Source of the DNA: Streptomyces sp. NRRL F-5630
Lineage (GTDB): Bacteria > Actinomycetota > Actinomycetes > Streptomycetales > Streptomycetaceae
Length of the DNA: 64,000 bases
Reading direction: 5' to 3'
Assembly: GCF_000719475.1 (NCBI RefSeq)
Contig: NZ_JOGO01000021.1
Coordinates: forward strand, 24,418 to 88,417
The stretch's first letter is position 1. Each line of letters begins with the position of its first letter. The translations under genes and the position numbers were made by a program. The notes under the pieces are model-generated. The model made no database searches, was not told the DNA's origin, and saw only the letters and a list, made by a program, of their open reading frames with translations. This document shows positions 1 through 8,580 of this stretch, piece after piece.

Positions 1-731
1 GCGGAGGTGACGTCGACGGGCGAGGCGAGGAGCCGTGCCTGGTCCTTGGCGGCCTGGCCCTCGGGCGCGTGGGGGACGGCGGAGGAGAGGTGGGCGAGTT
101 GCTGGGAGAGCTTCTGGAGGCCGGGGCCGGTCGCGGCCGGGTCGTCCGCCCGGCCGGCGAGTCGCTTCGCGGACGCGGCCGACTCGTCGAGTCCGTCCTT
201 GAGTTCCTTGCCCTGTCCGAAGACCTGTCGCAGTTCGACCTCCTGGGCGGCGGCGGAGAGCTGGTTCTGCAGTTCCAGGCGCGCCTGGTCGGCGGCTTTG
301 CCGATGATGAAGCCGTTGGCGTCGTTGAGTTCGAGGTGGACGGTGGCGCGGCGCGGTTTCTGGCTCAGGCTGCTGGAGAGGGCGGCGCTGAAGTCGCGCG
401 GGACGGTGACGGTGAAGAAGTAGTCGCCGTTCCTGAGCTTGTCGTGGGCGGTGGCGGCATCGCTCGTGTGCCAGTCGAAGCTCCCGCTCTCGCGCACGGC
501 GCGGACGAGGCGCGCGCCTCCGTCGACGGTGCGGCCCTCGACCTCGACGGGCTTGTCCTCGTTGACGATCGCGACGGGGACGCGGTGCAGGAGTCCGTAC
601 GGGTCCCAGTTCGACCACAGGTAGAGCGAGCCGTAGAGCAGCGGGACGAGCGCGAGCACCCACGGCACGAGGCGCGAGAGAGGCCCCCGGAAGCGGCGGA
701 ATTCGAGCTGGGCGAGGCGCAGGACGCGCAT
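1..731 (-). CDS. YhgE/Pip-type membrane protein, N-terminal part (cut by window edge)
   Basis: The reading frame starts with ATG at 731 and stays open to the left edge, so only about 243 N-terminal residues are visible. It opens with a short basic segment, one membrane span (about residues 20-40, rich in Leu/Val with LYGSLYLW) and the motif WDPYGLLHRVPVAIVNED, typical of the YhgE/Pip (phage infection protein) family. A long extracytoplasmic region follows with a heptad-like, coiled-coil character. The family normally ends in several further membrane spans, which would lie left of the window. The start codon overlaps the stop of the ABC-like gene by one base (TGATG), so the two are translationally coupled. 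The role is inferred to be export or cell-envelope related; the substrate is unknown. Confidence 0.85.
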   Translation of the reverse strand, partial: MRVLRLAQLEFRRFRGPLSRLVPWVLALVPLLYGSLYLWSNWDPYGLLHRVPVAIVNEDKPVEVEGRTVDGGARLVRAVRESGSFDWHTSDAATAHDKLRNGDYFFTVTVPRDFSAALSSSLSQKPRRATVHLELNDANGFIIGKAADQARLELQNQLSAAAQEVELRQVFGQGKELKDGLDESAASAKRLAGRADDPAATGPGLQKLSQQLAHLSSAVPHAPEGQAAKDQARLLASPVDVTS

Positions 732-1474
732 CACGGCCTCCTCGCGGCATCGGTGGCGGCGGTCCTCGGGGACAGGGTGGCGTACGCGGCGAGCGGGACG
801 GCCCAGTCGGGCGGCGGGGGCGCGGCGGCGGTGGCGAGCACGGTGATCCCGGCCTCGGCGAGGCGGGCGAGCCGCAGCCAGACCTCGCGGAGGTCGGCGC
901 CGCCGAGCCCGGCGTCGACGTTGTCCACGAGGACGGCGGGGCGGCGTTCGGCGACTGCGAGGGCGACGGCGAAGAGCAGCCGGTCGCGGGCGGGGAGCCG
1001 TCCCACGGCGGTACGGGCGGGCGGTGCGCAGGCGAGGAGTTCACCGGCCGCTTCGAGGGTCTCCTCGCTGAACGTCCGTGTGGTCGCCGCGCGTTCGGCC
1101 CGGTGCTCCTGGGCCGTCCACTGCGGGACGAGGTCGACGCCGGGGGTGGCGCGGGCGAGGGACGAGTGCCGGAGCGGGTCCACGGGCGTGTCGCCGAGCC
1201 GGGCCGTGACGGTGCCGCCGCTGGTGCGGAACCGGCCGCCGAGCGCGAGGAGCAGGCTCGTGCGGCCCGTGCCGCCCTGACCGGAGACGACGGTGAGTCC
1301 GGCGGGCCGTGCGAGGAGGTTCACGCCCGTGAAGACGGTCCCGAGCGGCCCCCGCGCCCGCAGCCCGCGCGCCTCGATCTCCAGCCCCTCACCGTCGTTG
1401 ACCAGCGCGGCCGGAACACCGGGCGGCACCGGCCGCGCCCCCGCTCCCCCACCGTCCTCCGGCATCTGCGCCAC
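731..1474 (-). CDS. ABC-transporter-like ATP-binding protein coupled to the YhgE/Pip protein
   Basis: This is a 247-residue cytoplasmic nucleotide-binding-domain-like protein. The P-loop at residues 65-73 reads GQGGTGRTS, so the usual Walker A lysine is Arg. A Walker B-like strand (AVLVDNVDAG) lies near residue 190. I see no clear Q-loop and no LSGGQ signature; the equivalent position reads LPARDRLLFAVALA. It is therefore a divergent ABC ATPase, and its ATPase activity is uncertain. The GTG start is favoured because AAGGGG lies 9 nt upstream; an ATG three codons in is the alternative. Coupling to the downstream YhgE/Pip gene suggests that the two form one membrane complex. The family is recognised from fold-level motifs only. 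Confidence 0.75.
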   Translation of the reverse strand: MAQMPEDGGGAGARPVPPGVPAALVNDGEGLEIEARGLRARGPLGTVFTGVNLLARPAGLTVVSGQGGTGRTSLLLALGGRFRTSGGTVTARLGDTPVDPLRHSSLARATPGVDLVPQWTAQEHRAERAATTRTFSEETLEAAGELLACAPPARTAVGRLPARDRLLFAVALAVAERRPAVLVDNVDAGLGGADLREVWLRLARLAEAGITVLATAAAPPPPDWAVPLAAYATLSPRTAATDAARRP

Positions 1475-1809
1475 CGCCGACCACCCCTTCCGCTCCGATC
1501 GCCGTCACCCTGGCGCGTGGGCGGCGCGGGGCGCGGCAACGACGCTGGGGGGCGGGGGGCGGATCACCCGTACGGGCGTGGGCCGTGCGGGGAAGGCGAG
1601 GGGTGAGCGAGGTGGTGGCGGGCGGCCGGGGAGGGGCGCGGCGGCGGGTGGGGAACGCGAGGCGAGCGGGTGGCGGCGGGCCTGTCAGCGGCGGTCCGTC
1701 CGGCGGCGTGCGGCCCCGGCCCGTGGGGCGCCTCGCGCGCCGGTCCTCGCTGTCGGACCCCCGTGCCATGCTCGGCGCGATCAGGTCGAGCGGGTCGTAG
1801 GGGGTTGTC
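1475..1809. other. Divergent intergenic region, no gene recognised
   Basis: This GC-rich stretch separates the minus-strand ABC-like gene from a plus-strand small gene. Open frames exist on both strands, but their translations are Arg/Pro/Gly-rich and look like shadows. It should hold the promoter of the ABC-YhgE pair; I cannot pick out convincing -35/-10 boxes. Confidence 0.4.
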
Positions 1810-2112
1810 ATGGGTGTGCGCCGGTACCGGGCTGTCAGTGGGAGCGGGCGGGTCGACGATCCGTCGGAGGAGGCGCTGTTCCGTTTGGTCAGCGGTCTCG
1901 ACGGGGGGCGCGGCGGCTTCGTCGTGCTCGCGCCCGAGGAGCCCGATCCGCGGTGGTGGGCGGCCGTGAGCCGGCTCGGGGACGGGCGCTACGAGGTGGT
2001 GCGGCGCGAACGGGTACGGGGCGGTCCGGAGATCAGCGTGACGCGGGACGCGCACGGGCTGGTGCGGGAGTTGACGGGGTGGGCGGGGGTGCGAGGCGGC
2101 TCGTCCGGGTGA
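1810..2112 (+). CDS. Small conserved-looking hypothetical protein (100 aa)
   Basis: I do not recognise the family. The 100-residue product has a balanced composition (VDDPSEEALFRLVSGLD, FVVLAPEEPDPRWWAAVSRL, YEVVRRER), unlike the Arg/Pro-rich shadow frames around it. It looks like a small soluble alpha/beta protein with no signal peptide or membrane span. The ATG is preceded by a purine-rich stretch (GTAGGGGG) about 6 nt upstream that can serve as ribosome binding site. It stands alone between the divergent ABC-like gene and the convergent HEAT-repeat gene. The ending (RGGSSG) is low complexity. No function is assigned. Confidence 0.6.
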   Translation: MGVRRYRAVSGSGRVDDPSEEALFRLVSGLDGGRGGFVVLAPEEPDPRWWAAVSRLGDGRYEVVRRERVRGGPEISVTRDAHGLVRELTGWAGVRGGSSG

Positions 2113-2312
2113 CGGGGCGAGGGGAGGAACCGCGCGGGTGGCGGGCCGGGTCCCGCCGCGCGCGATGTCCCGGGCGGGTCGCTCCGGTGCGCGGCGCGGG
2201 GGTCGCTGCTCGACGGTCCTGGTCCCGGGCCGGGCAGGCGTCCCGTCGAGCACGCGCGGGGCCTTCGCCGCGTCGGCGGGGGCGGCCGCGGCGAAAGCGA
2301 GCCCCGCGATGT

Positions 2313-3734
2313 TCAGGCAGCGGCCGTGTCCGGGCCGATGCGGCCGCGTACGGCTGTCTGCACTTCGTCCTCCTCGGCCGGGTCGGCGGCGAGGCGGCGG
2401 AGCTGGGTGACGACGCGGCTGTCGGCGGTCTCGGCGTGCAGCGCGCCGAGTTCGCGGGTGGACTCCTCGCAGTCCCACAGGCATTCGACGGCGAAGCCCG
2501 CCGCGAAACGGGGGTCGATGGCGGCCAGCGCGCGAGCGGCGCGGCCTCGCAGGTGCGAGGAGGAGGTCTCGCGGTAGACGTGGCGGACGACGGGGGCGGC
2601 GCAGACGATGCCGAGCCGGCCGGTGCCGTCGAGGAGGGGGGCGAGGGCGGGGTCGGCGGTGCCCTGGTCGCGTACGGCGGTGCGCAGGGAGGTGAGGACG
2701 AGGTGTGTGTCGCGGGTCGCGCCGCGCAGGGCGAGCAGCCGGCCCGCGGCGGCGCCGAGCCTGCCCGGGGCGCGGGCGAAGTCGCGGGCGCGCTCGACTG
2801 CGGCGACGGAGAGGGTGCCCTCGAAGAGGGCCGCCGCCGTGTCGGCGACGAGCGAGGACGTGCTCGCGGTGGCTTCGGCGAGCAGGTCGAGGGCGAGCGG
2901 CTCGCCGCTGTCGCGCAGGTGGCGCAGCGCGGCGAGACGGGGGGCGTCGGCGCCCTCGCGTGCCGTGGCGAGGAGCAGCTCGCGGTCCTCGGGCCCCGCG
3001 ACGGCGGCGAGGCAGCGGGCGGCCGGGGCGTGCAGGTCGTTCCCGTCCTCCTCCAGGCCGCGCCGGGCCCAGTCGAGGATCTCGGGGACGCTCCAGCCGG
3101 GCCGGGGCCCGGTGGGGGTCAGTTGCCGCTGCCAGCGGTCGAAGGAGTCGCGTTCGAGGGCGGCACGCACGCGCGCGGCGTGCGGGGAGGCGGGGTCGGA
3201 GGCCCACAGGTGCCACGGGCGTGGCTCGTAGGCGCCGCGCGCGGCGGCGGTCAGCTCGGCCTCGCCCTCGGGGGTCTCGGGGAAGCGGGCGAGCACAGGT
3301 GCGGCGAGGGCGCGCAGGGCGCGGTCGTCCTCGCGGACGGCGAGTTCGTCGAGCGCCCAGGCCCAGTTGGCGCCGCTCGCCACGTAGCGGCGCAGCAGGG
3401 CGAGGGCCTCGGGGCGGCCGTAGGAGCCGAGATGGCCGAGGACGGCGAGGGCGAGGCCGGTGCGCGACTCCTCGGGGTCGAGGAGGTCGTCGGCGCCGAA
3501 GAGGTGGTCCTCGATGCCGTCGAGCGGGCCGTCGAGTTCGCGGTAGAGGCGTGCGTAGTAGAGGGAGCGGTTCTCCACGTGCCAGTCGCCGCGCGGGTCC
3601 TGGCGGACGCACGTGTCAAGGGCCGCGAGCGCTTCCTCGCGGGGGGCGGTGAGGGCGTGCAGAGTGCCGTCGCCGCGCCCTCGCTGGAGCAGGCCGAGCA
3701 GGGTGCCGCTGGGCGCTATGACCGGATCGAACAT
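2313..3734 (-). CDS. HEAT-repeat domain protein
   Basis: This 473-residue, mostly alpha-helical protein contains repeated units of about 30-40 residues of the HEAT/PBS-lyase type, for example LALAVLGHLGSYGRPEALALLRRYV, LAALRHLRDSGEPLALDLLAEAT and LRGRAARALAAIDPRFAAGFAVECL. There is no signal peptide, membrane span or catalytic motif, so a cytoplasmic scaffold or protein-binding role is inferred. The ATG start gives an N-terminus MFDPVIAPSGTLLGLL with its repeats starting soon after. The gene stands alone, convergent with the small gene on its left. Proteins of this kind are common, uncharacterised Streptomyces products; I can say nothing about the partner. Confidence 0.8.
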   Translation of the reverse strand: MFDPVIAPSGTLLGLLQRGRGDGTLHALTAPREEALAALDTCVRQDPRGDWHVENRSLYYARLYRELDGPLDGIEDHLFGADDLLDPEESRTGLALAVLGHLGSYGRPEALALLRRYVASGANWAWALDELAVREDDRALRALAAPVLARFPETPEGEAELTAAARGAYEPRPWHLWASDPASPHAARVRAALERDSFDRWQRQLTPTGPRPGWSVPEILDWARRGLEEDGNDLHAPAARCLAAVAGPEDRELLLATAREGADAPRLAALRHLRDSGEPLALDLLAEATASTSSLVADTAAALFEGTLSVAAVERARDFARAPGRLGAAAGRLLALRGATRDTHLVLTSLRTAVRDQGTADPALAPLLDGTGRLGIVCAAPVVRHVYRETSSSHLRGRAARALAAIDPRFAAGFAVECLWDCEESTRELGALHAETADSRVVTQLRRLAADPAEEDEVQTAVRGRIGPDTAAA

Positions 3735-4175
3735 GACAGGGGCCTCACATCAAGCTGTGGGTACGAACGGGGGGCGGACGGTCACCTGGGGCGCCGACAC
3801 GTCCGTGGACCCGTCGTGTGCCGCTTGCGCTCAGCCATCTTCCTCTGCCTCTCGATCGGTGGCCCGGGGCGGGCCTTTGCACGGCCCGGGCGGTGGGCCA
3901 CTTCTTCCCGTGGCGTCCGGACCCGAACCATGGGGCCATGATGGCGCAGGCGTCGATGCTCAGGCGAGCGCATTTACGGCGGGGGGACAAAACGCGTGGA
4001 AACCCCCGCCGATTCCCGGTGTTCGCGCAGGTGGGAGCGGTGGGCGGCCGTTGACACGGGGCCGTGCGCGGGGCGGGGCGGGGACGGCGCGGGGGCGGTC
4101 CGGCGTCTCATGTGTCACGCCGGCCCCGTCCGTGACGACGGGGGCGCGCGGCAGAGGCGGGAGCGAGGACAGGCC
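3735..4175. other. Intergenic region, no gene recognised
   Basis: This 441-bp stretch lies between the starts and ends of two minus-strand genes. It has a local AT-richer patch around 3970-4000 that may hold the promoter of the HEAT-repeat gene. Short minus-strand frames (3745-3990 and 3782-3973) exist, but neither shows a recognisable protein or a convincing ribosome binding site. Confidence 0.4.
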
Positions 4176-4625
4176 CTACGCCGCTCCGAAGCGGCTGAGG
4201 AGCGCGTGCTTCTCGAAGATCCTGGCCGTGTCGACGGCCGAGGGGCTGCCGGCGCGGGGGTCGGCGCCGGCCGCGAGGAGCGCCTCCATCACCTCGTCCT
4301 CGCCCTTGAAGACCGCCCCGGCGAGCGGGGTCTGGTGGCGGTCGTTGGCGCGGTCGGGCTCGGCGCCGCGCTCCAGGAGCGCGCGGACGGTCCCGGCGTG
4401 GCCGTGGTAGGCGGCGAGCATGAGCAGCGTGTCGCCCTTGTCGTTGGCGAGGTTCACAGGGACGCCCGCGTCCACGTAGGCGGCGAGCGCTTCCGTCCCG
4501 CCGGAGCGGGCGAGGCCGAAGAGGCGCGTGGCGAGTTCCACGACCTCCGGGTCCGGAGCCTCGGGGGTGCTCGCGGGGTGGGGCTCGGGGTGCTCGTCCT
4601 GGGTTGTTCCGGGAGTGGGGTTCAC
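4176..4625 (-). CDS. Ankyrin-repeat protein
   Basis: This is a small soluble protein of 149 residues. After a Pro/Glu-rich N-terminal tail (about 1-27) there is a helical pair, then two clear ankyrin repeats: about 63-95 (GDTLLMLAAYHGHAGTVRALL) and about 96-128 (QTPLAGAVFKGEDEVMEALL), with a partial repeat before them. The start is taken as GTG 4625 because AAGGCGG lies at good distance; an upstream in-frame GTG at 4670 has no better site. Ankyrin repeats bind other proteins; the partner is unknown. The gene is divergent from smeA-sffA and shares its upstream region, so co-regulation with sporulation genes is possible but only inferred. Confidence 0.85.
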   Translation of the reverse strand: MNPTPGTTQDEHPEPHPASTPEAPDPEVVELATRLFGLARSGGTEALAAYVDAGVPVNLANDKGDTLLMLAAYHGHAGTVRALLERGAEPDRANDRHQTPLAGAVFKGEDEVMEALLAAGADPRAGSPSAVDTARIFEKHALLSRFGAA

Positions 4626-4948
4626 GGGATGGCCGCCTTGCGGGAGGGGGAGGGGGACAGGGCAGCTCACCCGTCCCGGCGGGCCCTGCCGCCGTCCGGG
4701 TGAATCGCCAGCGTACTGCGCTCAGGCGTACACGGGCCGAGGGGCGCCGGGCAAAGATCGACACGAACCGGCGAGGCGCGCAATCAAGCGGCGGGGAGGG
4801 GTTTCGTGATGTCCGGGGCGAGGGGAGCCCGGCAGGACATGAAGAGGAAATGAGCACTTGATCACTCATTTGCACCTTTTGTCGTATAGATACATGCTGT
4901 GAGCCTGGAAGAACTCATGGTGACTGTCCCCTCAACCAGGAGAACCTC
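4626..4948. promoter_or_regulatory. Divergent region upstream of smeA and the ankyrin gene
   Basis: The stretch at about 4850-4900 is unusually AT-rich for this chromosome and includes TATAGATAC at 4885-4893, a possible -10 element for smeA; no matching -35 is clear. A GACAC pentamer, the core bound by the sporulation regulator WhiA, occurs at 4760-4764, but it is 185 bp from the start codon and could be chance. AGGAG precedes the smeA ATG by 6 nt. Confidence 0.35.
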
Positions 4949-5143
4949 ATGATCCTGTCCATCTCCGGCGTCATCCTCCTCGGCATCATCGTCTTCCTCT
5001 TCTGCCGGAAGGACGGCCTGAAGCCGATGCACATGGTCGTGTGCGCCCTCTTCGGCTTCTACCTCGCCGGTACGGCGATCGCCCCGAGCATCAAGGCCGG
5101 GGGCGCGAGCCTCGCCTCGCTCCTCGGCGGCCTGAAGTTCTGA
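4949..5143 (+). CDS. smeA: SmeA, small membrane protein of sporulation septa
   Basis: This 64-residue protein has two hydrophobic segments, about residues 2-19 (ILSISGVILLGIIVFLFC) and 27-48, separated by a short charged loop (RKDGLKP), and a Gly/Ala/Leu-rich tail. Small size, two spans and a SpoIIIE/FtsK-like gene immediately downstream match SmeA of Streptomyces coelicolor, which is known to localise to sporulation septa and recruit SffA. The ATG has a good AGGAG site. The gap to sffA is 127 bp. Expression during aerial-hypha septation is expected from the characterised homologue; nothing in the sequence proves it here. Confidence 0.85.
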   Translation: MILSISGVILLGIIVFLFCRKDGLKPMHMVVCALFGFYLAGTAIAPSIKAGGASLASLLGGLKF

Positions 5144-5270
5144 GGCGCCGCGCCCGCTCCCGCACGCCGGGGCCCGGGTCCCGGCGTGTTCCCCGTGCGC
5201 GGCGCCGCGCACGGCCCGGCTCCGGCCTGCGGGGCCGGCAGTCCTCCGTACGACTCCCCAGGAGACCGAC

Positions 5271-6905
5271 GTGGCACGGCGACCACTCCCCCGCATCCTC
5301 CGCGACGGCGGCGCGTCCCTCGCGCGCGGCCGGGACCTGGCACGTTCGGCGGCGGACGGCGCCTCCGACGTGCTGCGCCCCCTGATCGTCCTGTGCCGGG
5401 GCCTGGTCCGGCTCCTCGCCGCGGGGCGGCGCCGGTGGACCGCGACGCCCAAGGAGCGGCGCGGGGCGCTGTTCCTGCTCGCCGCCGCGGCCGTCCTCGC
5501 CGTGGCCCTCGCGCCGTACGGGCCGGTCTCCGCGCTCGTCGCCGTGCTCGCCGCCGCGGCGTGGCTGGGCCGCGACCGGGCGCCCGCGCCCGGGGAGAGC
5601 GGGCCGGGCGAGGAGCAGTCGGCACGGCTCGCGACGCTGTACGAGGCCCTCGTCCCGTACTTCGCCGTGCCCGAGGACCCCGAGCCGCTCTACGCGCACG
5701 GCGGCGACTGGCAGCGGGCGCTCGGCGATTTCGGCTTCGACGAGCGGGGACGGCTCACGGCGCTCACCGTCGCCTACCCGGCGTACTTCGCGGACGGGGA
5801 CGCGGACTCGCGCGCGCGGATCGAGCGGTTGCTGCACGCGAAGTGCGGGCGGGGCCGCGAGTACCACTTCGCGTGGGACGAGGAGGCCAACCGGCTCACT
5901 CTCACGGCGCTCCCGCCGCTGCCCACCGACATCCCCGCCCAGCCGTTCGTGACGAGCCCGGGCGAGGTGGTGCTCGGGCTCACCGACGCCCTCGCGGTGC
6001 CGCGCACGGTGCCGCTCGTGGACGCGGCGGGCGCGGCGCGCGACGTGCCGCCCGTGGTGTGGCGCACCGGTAATCGCTCGCCGGAGCCGCACCTCCTGGT
6101 CGCCGGGCGCCCCGGCAGCGGGACGAGCACGCTGCTGCGCGCCATCGCGCTCCAGGCGCTGCGCGGCGGCGACGTGCTCGTCGTGGACGGTGGCGGCACG
6201 GGCGACTACACGTGCTTCGTCGGGCGTGCCGGGGTGCTCGGGGTCGAGTGCGGGCTCATGGGGGCGCTGGGGGCCCTGGAGTGGGCGGCGCGCGAGACGG
6301 AGCGCAGGCTCGTCGCGGCGGACCGGGCGCGGCAGGGGGGCGAGGCGCCGCCGGAGGACGTGGTCCGGCCGCTGTGGGTGCTCGTGGACCGGCCCGCCGT
6401 GCTCGGGCACCTGGCCCGCGCGGAAGGGCTCGCCGACCCGCAGAGCCACCTGCGCGTACCGCTGCGGCACGGCAGGGCGGCGCGGGTGACGGTCGTCGTG
6501 GCAGAGCAGTACGAGTGCGTCGACGGGCTCGACCCGGTGGTCGCCCAGTACGCGAAGGCGCGGGTCGCGCTCGCCCCGACGAGCGCGCGCCAGGCCGCGG
6601 AGATCCTCGGCGCGGCCCCGCAGTCCGCCCCGGCGGGCGAGCTGCCCCCGGGGCGCGGCTACGCCCGCCTCGGCACGGGCCCCGTCCTGCGCCTCCAGGT
6701 CCCCGCCACGCCCGATCCGTACGACGACTCGGCGGCCGACACACTCCGCGAGGCGGTGCTCGCGCTCCTGCCGCAGCGCGGCGGCTCGAACCTCGCGAAG
6801 CAGGCGGGACCGGCGGAGGACGCGCCCCAGGCCGTGACGGCGAGCGCGGAGCCCGAAAAGGAGCCGACGACGCGGCCGGTGCGGGTGTCGGTGGCGGAGG
6901 CCTGA
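5271..6905 (+). CDS. sffA: SffA, SpoIIIE/FtsK-like sporulation protein
   Basis: This 544-residue protein has two predicted membrane spans near the N-terminus (about 66-80 and 83-99), a linker, and a C-terminal FtsK/SpoIIIE-like ATPase region. In S. coelicolor the equivalent protein is targeted to sporulation septa by SmeA and affects chromosome segregation and spore maturation. The P-loop at residues 279-287 reads GRPGSGTST, so the catalytic Lys position is Thr. A weak Walker B-like strand (PLWVLVD) lies near 367-373. The protein is shorter than true FtsK and lacks the gamma DNA-recognition domain. GTG start with GGAGA upstream. It forms an operon with smeA. Confidence 0.85.
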   Translation: MARRPLPRILRDGGASLARGRDLARSAADGASDVLRPLIVLCRGLVRLLAAGRRRWTATPKERRGALFLLAAAAVLAVALAPYGPVSALVAVLAAAAWLGRDRAPAPGESGPGEEQSARLATLYEALVPYFAVPEDPEPLYAHGGDWQRALGDFGFDERGRLTALTVAYPAYFADGDADSRARIERLLHAKCGRGREYHFAWDEEANRLTLTALPPLPTDIPAQPFVTSPGEVVLGLTDALAVPRTVPLVDAAGAARDVPPVVWRTGNRSPEPHLLVAGRPGSGTSTLLRAIALQALRGGDVLVVDGGGTGDYTCFVGRAGVLGVECGLMGALGALEWAARETERRLVAADRARQGGEAPPEDVVRPLWVLVDRPAVLGHLARAEGLADPQSHLRVPLRHGRAARVTVVVAEQYECVDGLDPVVAQYAKARVALAPTSARQAAEILGAAPQSAPAGELPPGRGYARLGTGPVLRLQVPATPDPYDDSAADTLREAVLALLPQRGGSNLAKQAGPAEDAPQAVTASAEPEKEPTTRPVRVSVAEA

Positions 6906-6942
6906 GCCCGCGGGCGCGCCCGTCCCGGCCCAGGGCTCCCGC

Positions 6943-8580
6943 TCAGGCGATCAGGCCCCGCTGCGCCGCCGTGTGCGCCCCCGCCCCCGCCCGGACGAGG
7001 GCCGTCGCGTGGGCCAGGCGGTCGGCGGCCTCCTCAGCCAGTGAGCCGCCGACGGTGAAGGGGAGGCGCAGGTAGCCCTCGAAGGCCCCGTCGACGCCGA
7101 AGCGCGGCCCCGAGGGGACTCGTACGCCCGCCTCCTCGCCCGCCGCGGCGATGCGCGAGCCGGAGAGGCCGCCCGCCCGCACCCACAGGGTGAGGCCGCC
7201 GCGCGGGACCGTGAACTCCCAGTCGGGCAGCCGCGCGCGGATCGCCGCCACGAGCGCGGCGCGGTTCGCCGCCGCCTGGGCGCGGCGCAGCGCGACCGCT
7301 TCCTCCCAGCCGCCGGTCGTGAGGAGCCAGTTGAGGGCGAGCTGTTCGAGCACGGGGGTCCCGAGGTCGGCGTACGCGCGCGCCGCGACGAGCCGGCGGA
7401 TCGTCTCGGGCGCCGCCCGTACCCAGCCGACCCGCAACCCGGCCCAGAACGCCTTGCTCGCCGAGCCCACCGTGATGACCGTCGAACCCGCCGGGTCGAA
7501 GGCGCACACGGGCCGGGGCATCGCGCTCGGCGCGTCGAGGTCCGCGTCGAGCCGCAGCTCGGCCATCGTCTCGTCGACGAGCAGCACCGTGCCCGCCGCG
7601 CGCGCCGCCGTGGTGAGCGCGCGGCGGCTCTCCTCGTCGGCGAGCGCGCCCGTCGGGTTGTGGAAGTCGGCGACGACGTAAGCGAGCCGGGGCACCGCCT
7701 CGCGCAGCACCTGCCGCCAGCGCGCCACGTCCCAGCCGCCGGTTCCCTCGGCCATCGCGACGGGGACGAGGCGGGCGCCGGCGTCGCGCAGGAGCTGGAG
7801 GATGTTGGCGTAGCTCGGGGACTCGACGGCGACGCGTTCGCCGCGCGGCGCGAAGAGGCTGATGATCGCGTCGGTCGCGCCCATCGCCCCGGTCGTGACC
7901 ATGATCTGCTCGGGCATCGTCGGGACGCCGCGCGCGGTGTAGCGCTCGGCGATCGTCTGGCGCAGCGCGGGCAGCCCCGCCGGGTAGTCGCCGTGGGTCA
8001 GGGCGTACGGCGGCAGCGCCTCCGTGGCGCCGCGCACGGCCCGGGTGAGCCAGGGCTCGGGGGCCGGCAGGGACGCGTACCCGAGGTCGATGAGCTGCCC
8101 GGCGCGCTCGGGGGGCAGGGGGCCGAGGCCCCGAGCGGGGAGGGGGGCACCGGCGGGGAAGGCGATCCAGCTGCCCGCGCCGCGGCGGGACTCCAGGAAG
8201 CCCGCCGCACGCAGCGCCTCGAAGGCGGTGGCGACGGTGGTGCGGCTGACGGCGAGCGCCGTCGCGAGTTCCCGCTCGGCGGGCAGCCGGGCGCCGACCG
8301 GGACCCTGCCCTCCAGGACGAGGACCCGGATGCCGTCGGCCAGTGCCTGGTAGGCGGGAGTGTGCCGGGCACGCTCACGGCCGCGCCCCCCGGCGAACCC
8401 GCTCCCCCCAGCGGGCCCGCTCCCGCTGGCCGCTCCGCTCTTCCGGGCGACCCCGGCGCCTCCGGCGGTCCCGGCCGCGTCTCCCGTTCCGGCGCCGTCC
8501 GCGCCCTCCGTGGCCCGCTGCGAGCCGAGCAACCGGGCCAACTGGGCCGGGCGGATGACCGCGATACCTCGCTCCGCCAT
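6943..8580 (-). CDS. MocR/YczR-type GntR regulator with aminotransferase domain
   Basis: This is a 545-residue fusion. An N-terminal winged helix-turn-helix of the GntR family (about 75-140, ending in TVATAFEALRAAGFLESRRGAGSWI) is joined to a fold-type I aminotransferase domain. The PLP-binding lysine lies in GSASKAFWAGLRVGW. Residues about 20-70 form an unusually long Gly/Ala-rich insertion in front of the HTH. MocR proteins sense PLP-bound ligands or PLP itself and usually act on the adjacent divergent gene, here a YczE-like membrane protein. The start at 8580 (MAERGIAVIRPAQLARLLG) is preferred over an upstream in-frame start because the extra residues would run into the promoter. YczR/YczE linkage is a described pairing. 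Confidence 0.85.
   Translation of the reverse strand: MAERGIAVIRPAQLARLLGSQRATEGADGAGTGDAAGTAGGAGVARKSGAASGSGPAGGSGFAGGRGRERARHTPAYQALADGIRVLVLEGRVPVGARLPAERELATALAVSRTTVATAFEALRAAGFLESRRGAGSWIAFPAGAPLPARGLGPLPPERAGQLIDLGYASLPAPEPWLTRAVRGATEALPPYALTHGDYPAGLPALRQTIAERYTARGVPTMPEQIMVTTGAMGATDAIISLFAPRGERVAVESPSYANILQLLRDAGARLVPVAMAEGTGGWDVARWRQVLREAVPRLAYVVADFHNPTGALADEESRRALTTAARAAGTVLLVDETMAELRLDADLDAPSAMPRPVCAFDPAGSTVITVGSASKAFWAGLRVGWVRAAPETIRRLVAARAYADLGTPVLEQLALNWLLTTGGWEEAVALRRAQAAANRAALVAAIRARLPDWEFTVPRGGLTLWVRAGGLSGSRIAAAGEEAGVRVPSGPRFGVDGAFEGYLRLPFTVGGSLAEEAADRLAHATALVRAGAGAHTAAQRGLIA

Noticed and set aside
1389..1811. Minus-strand frame beginning MTTPYDPLDL
   Set aside because: The start looks plausible, but the rest is Arg/Pro/Gly-rich, it overlaps the ABC-like gene in another frame and the head of the plus-strand small gene.
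3745..3990. Short minus-strand frames between the HEAT and ankyrin genes
   Set aside because: No ribosome binding site, no recognisable domain and biased Arg/Pro content; possible but unsupported.
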